From: Lingula anatina | Lineage: Eukaryota; Brachiopoda; Lingulata; Lingulida; Lingulidae | Reading direction: 5' to 3' | DNA: 20,467 bases | NCBI RefSeq assembly: GCF_001039355.2 | Contig: NW_019775652.1 | Span: 25,754-46,220, forward strand | Shown here: in pieces, positions 19,895 to 20,467 of the stretch | Layout of the letters: every line of letters starts with the position of its first letter | Position numbering within the stretch: position 1 is the stretch's first letter | Translations under genes and position numbers: made by a program | Notes under the pieces: generated by a model | What the model was told of the DNA's origin: nothing | The model's database searches: none | What the model saw: only the letters and a program-made list of their open reading frames with translations

Positions 19895-20467
19895 ATTTTC
19901 AATGTACGGGCGCCCTTTTGATTTCGCCCATAGGCGGCCGCCATTTAGGCTACTCTTAGGCCTATTCGGTTACTTATTCAAAGCTAAATCTTGGCGCCAA
20001 ATCAAAACTTAAGCGAAAATGCCAGCGCTCTCAAAATGGCTGCATTGGCCCTCTCTATACAGTGTAGATTACGATTTATAAAAAGTTGGAATCAAATCGG
20101 CCAAATATAAAACCCGTGTCCTCAGCCGTGTTCAATGTAGGTGACGTGACAGATAGGCCTCAAAAGGTACGGAGTTCGGTTTTTTCGAACCAGGCGCGTG
20201 TATTAGGTCCAGGTGAGTTGATTTGGATGGAAAAATCTGAAATTCTTTCAAAAACGGACTTTCTGGAGGCCTGGTTAGGCCTAGGCCTACTTATTCGGGA
20301 CTTTTGCTTTTTAAGCGGGAATGGAAGGTCCGATTTTACCAGACAAGTGTCACATCATTTTCAAGATGGAGCCCCATCCGCCAGTAGAGAAAATTTCACT
20401 CTCATTGCATTTAGCCGAGCGCTACATCTCTGTTACTTATTCGATTCCTTATTCAAAGCTAAATTTT

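Larger units (their letters stand above)
19191..20467. repeat. Unclassified repeat block rich in TTATTC motifs
   Basis: Words of the form TTACTTATTCGG and TTCCTTATTC occur about 16 times, clustered at 19195-19275, 19405-19460 and 19590-19600, then scattered at about 19963-19980, 20289 and 20432-20455. TTATTCAAAGCTAAAT occurs near 19975 and again at the right edge, about 475 bp apart. CpG-containing, GC-richer segments lie between. This resembles the terminal part of an unidentified repeat or transposon running off the window. No protein is recognisable. Confidence 0.6.

Noticed and set aside
20171-20200. tRNA B-box-like GTTTTTTCGAACC
   Set aside because: It does not match GGTTCGANNCC and there is no A-box or cloverleaf around it.

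Overview
The window is animal nuclear DNA: AT-rich, intron-dense (introns mostly 150-800 bp), with GT-AG splice sites, AATAAA signals, simple repeats and short inverted-repeat transposons. Three conserved genes can be rebuilt exon by exon. Protein similarity fits an invertebrate, and the overall texture suggests a marine lophotrochozoan such as a mollusc. The taxon is inference and I would not defend it below 'invertebrate metazoan'.

Left third, minus strand (4993 down to 46 and off the edge): the 5' seven coding exons of a heat shock transcription factor (HSF1-type), covering the whole DNA-binding domain and the HR-A/B trimerization coiled coil. The activation domain lies beyond the window. 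Middle, plus strand (5342-15124): a complete 20-exon BOP1 gene of 796 codons, encoding the WD40 scaffold of the PeBoW complex for 60S ribosome maturation. The two genes are head to head, with about 350 bp between start codons and a perfectly symmetric CCAAT/ATTGG palindrome in the gap. Human HSF1 and BOP1 are also a head-to-head neighbouring pair, so this looks like a very old bidirectional gene pair linking stress response and ribosome synthesis.

Right part, plus strand (16092-18026): NFS1, the mitochondrial cysteine desulfurase. First and last parts are present, including the active-site Cys loop, but about 240 central residues (with the PLP lysine) are missing exactly at the only N in the window (16624). 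This is most simply an unfilled assembly gap.

The rest is repeats and gene-free DNA: two different hAT-like MITEs (2384-2504, 12154-12322), a foldback element with about 45-bp arms (9131-9309), a 28-bp minisatellite built on GGGTCA (14189-14381), microsatellites, a degenerate GTGGACA array starting at the NFS1 stop codon, and an unexplained right-edge block (19191-20467) with a 188-bp tandem duplication and many TTATTC motifs. I found no tRNA, rRNA, CRISPR, prokaryotic or viral gene. I did not find a new molecular system. The strongest observations are the HSF1-BOP1 promoter architecture, the NFS1 gap, a candidate BOP1 cassette exon, and the unclassified right-edge repeats.
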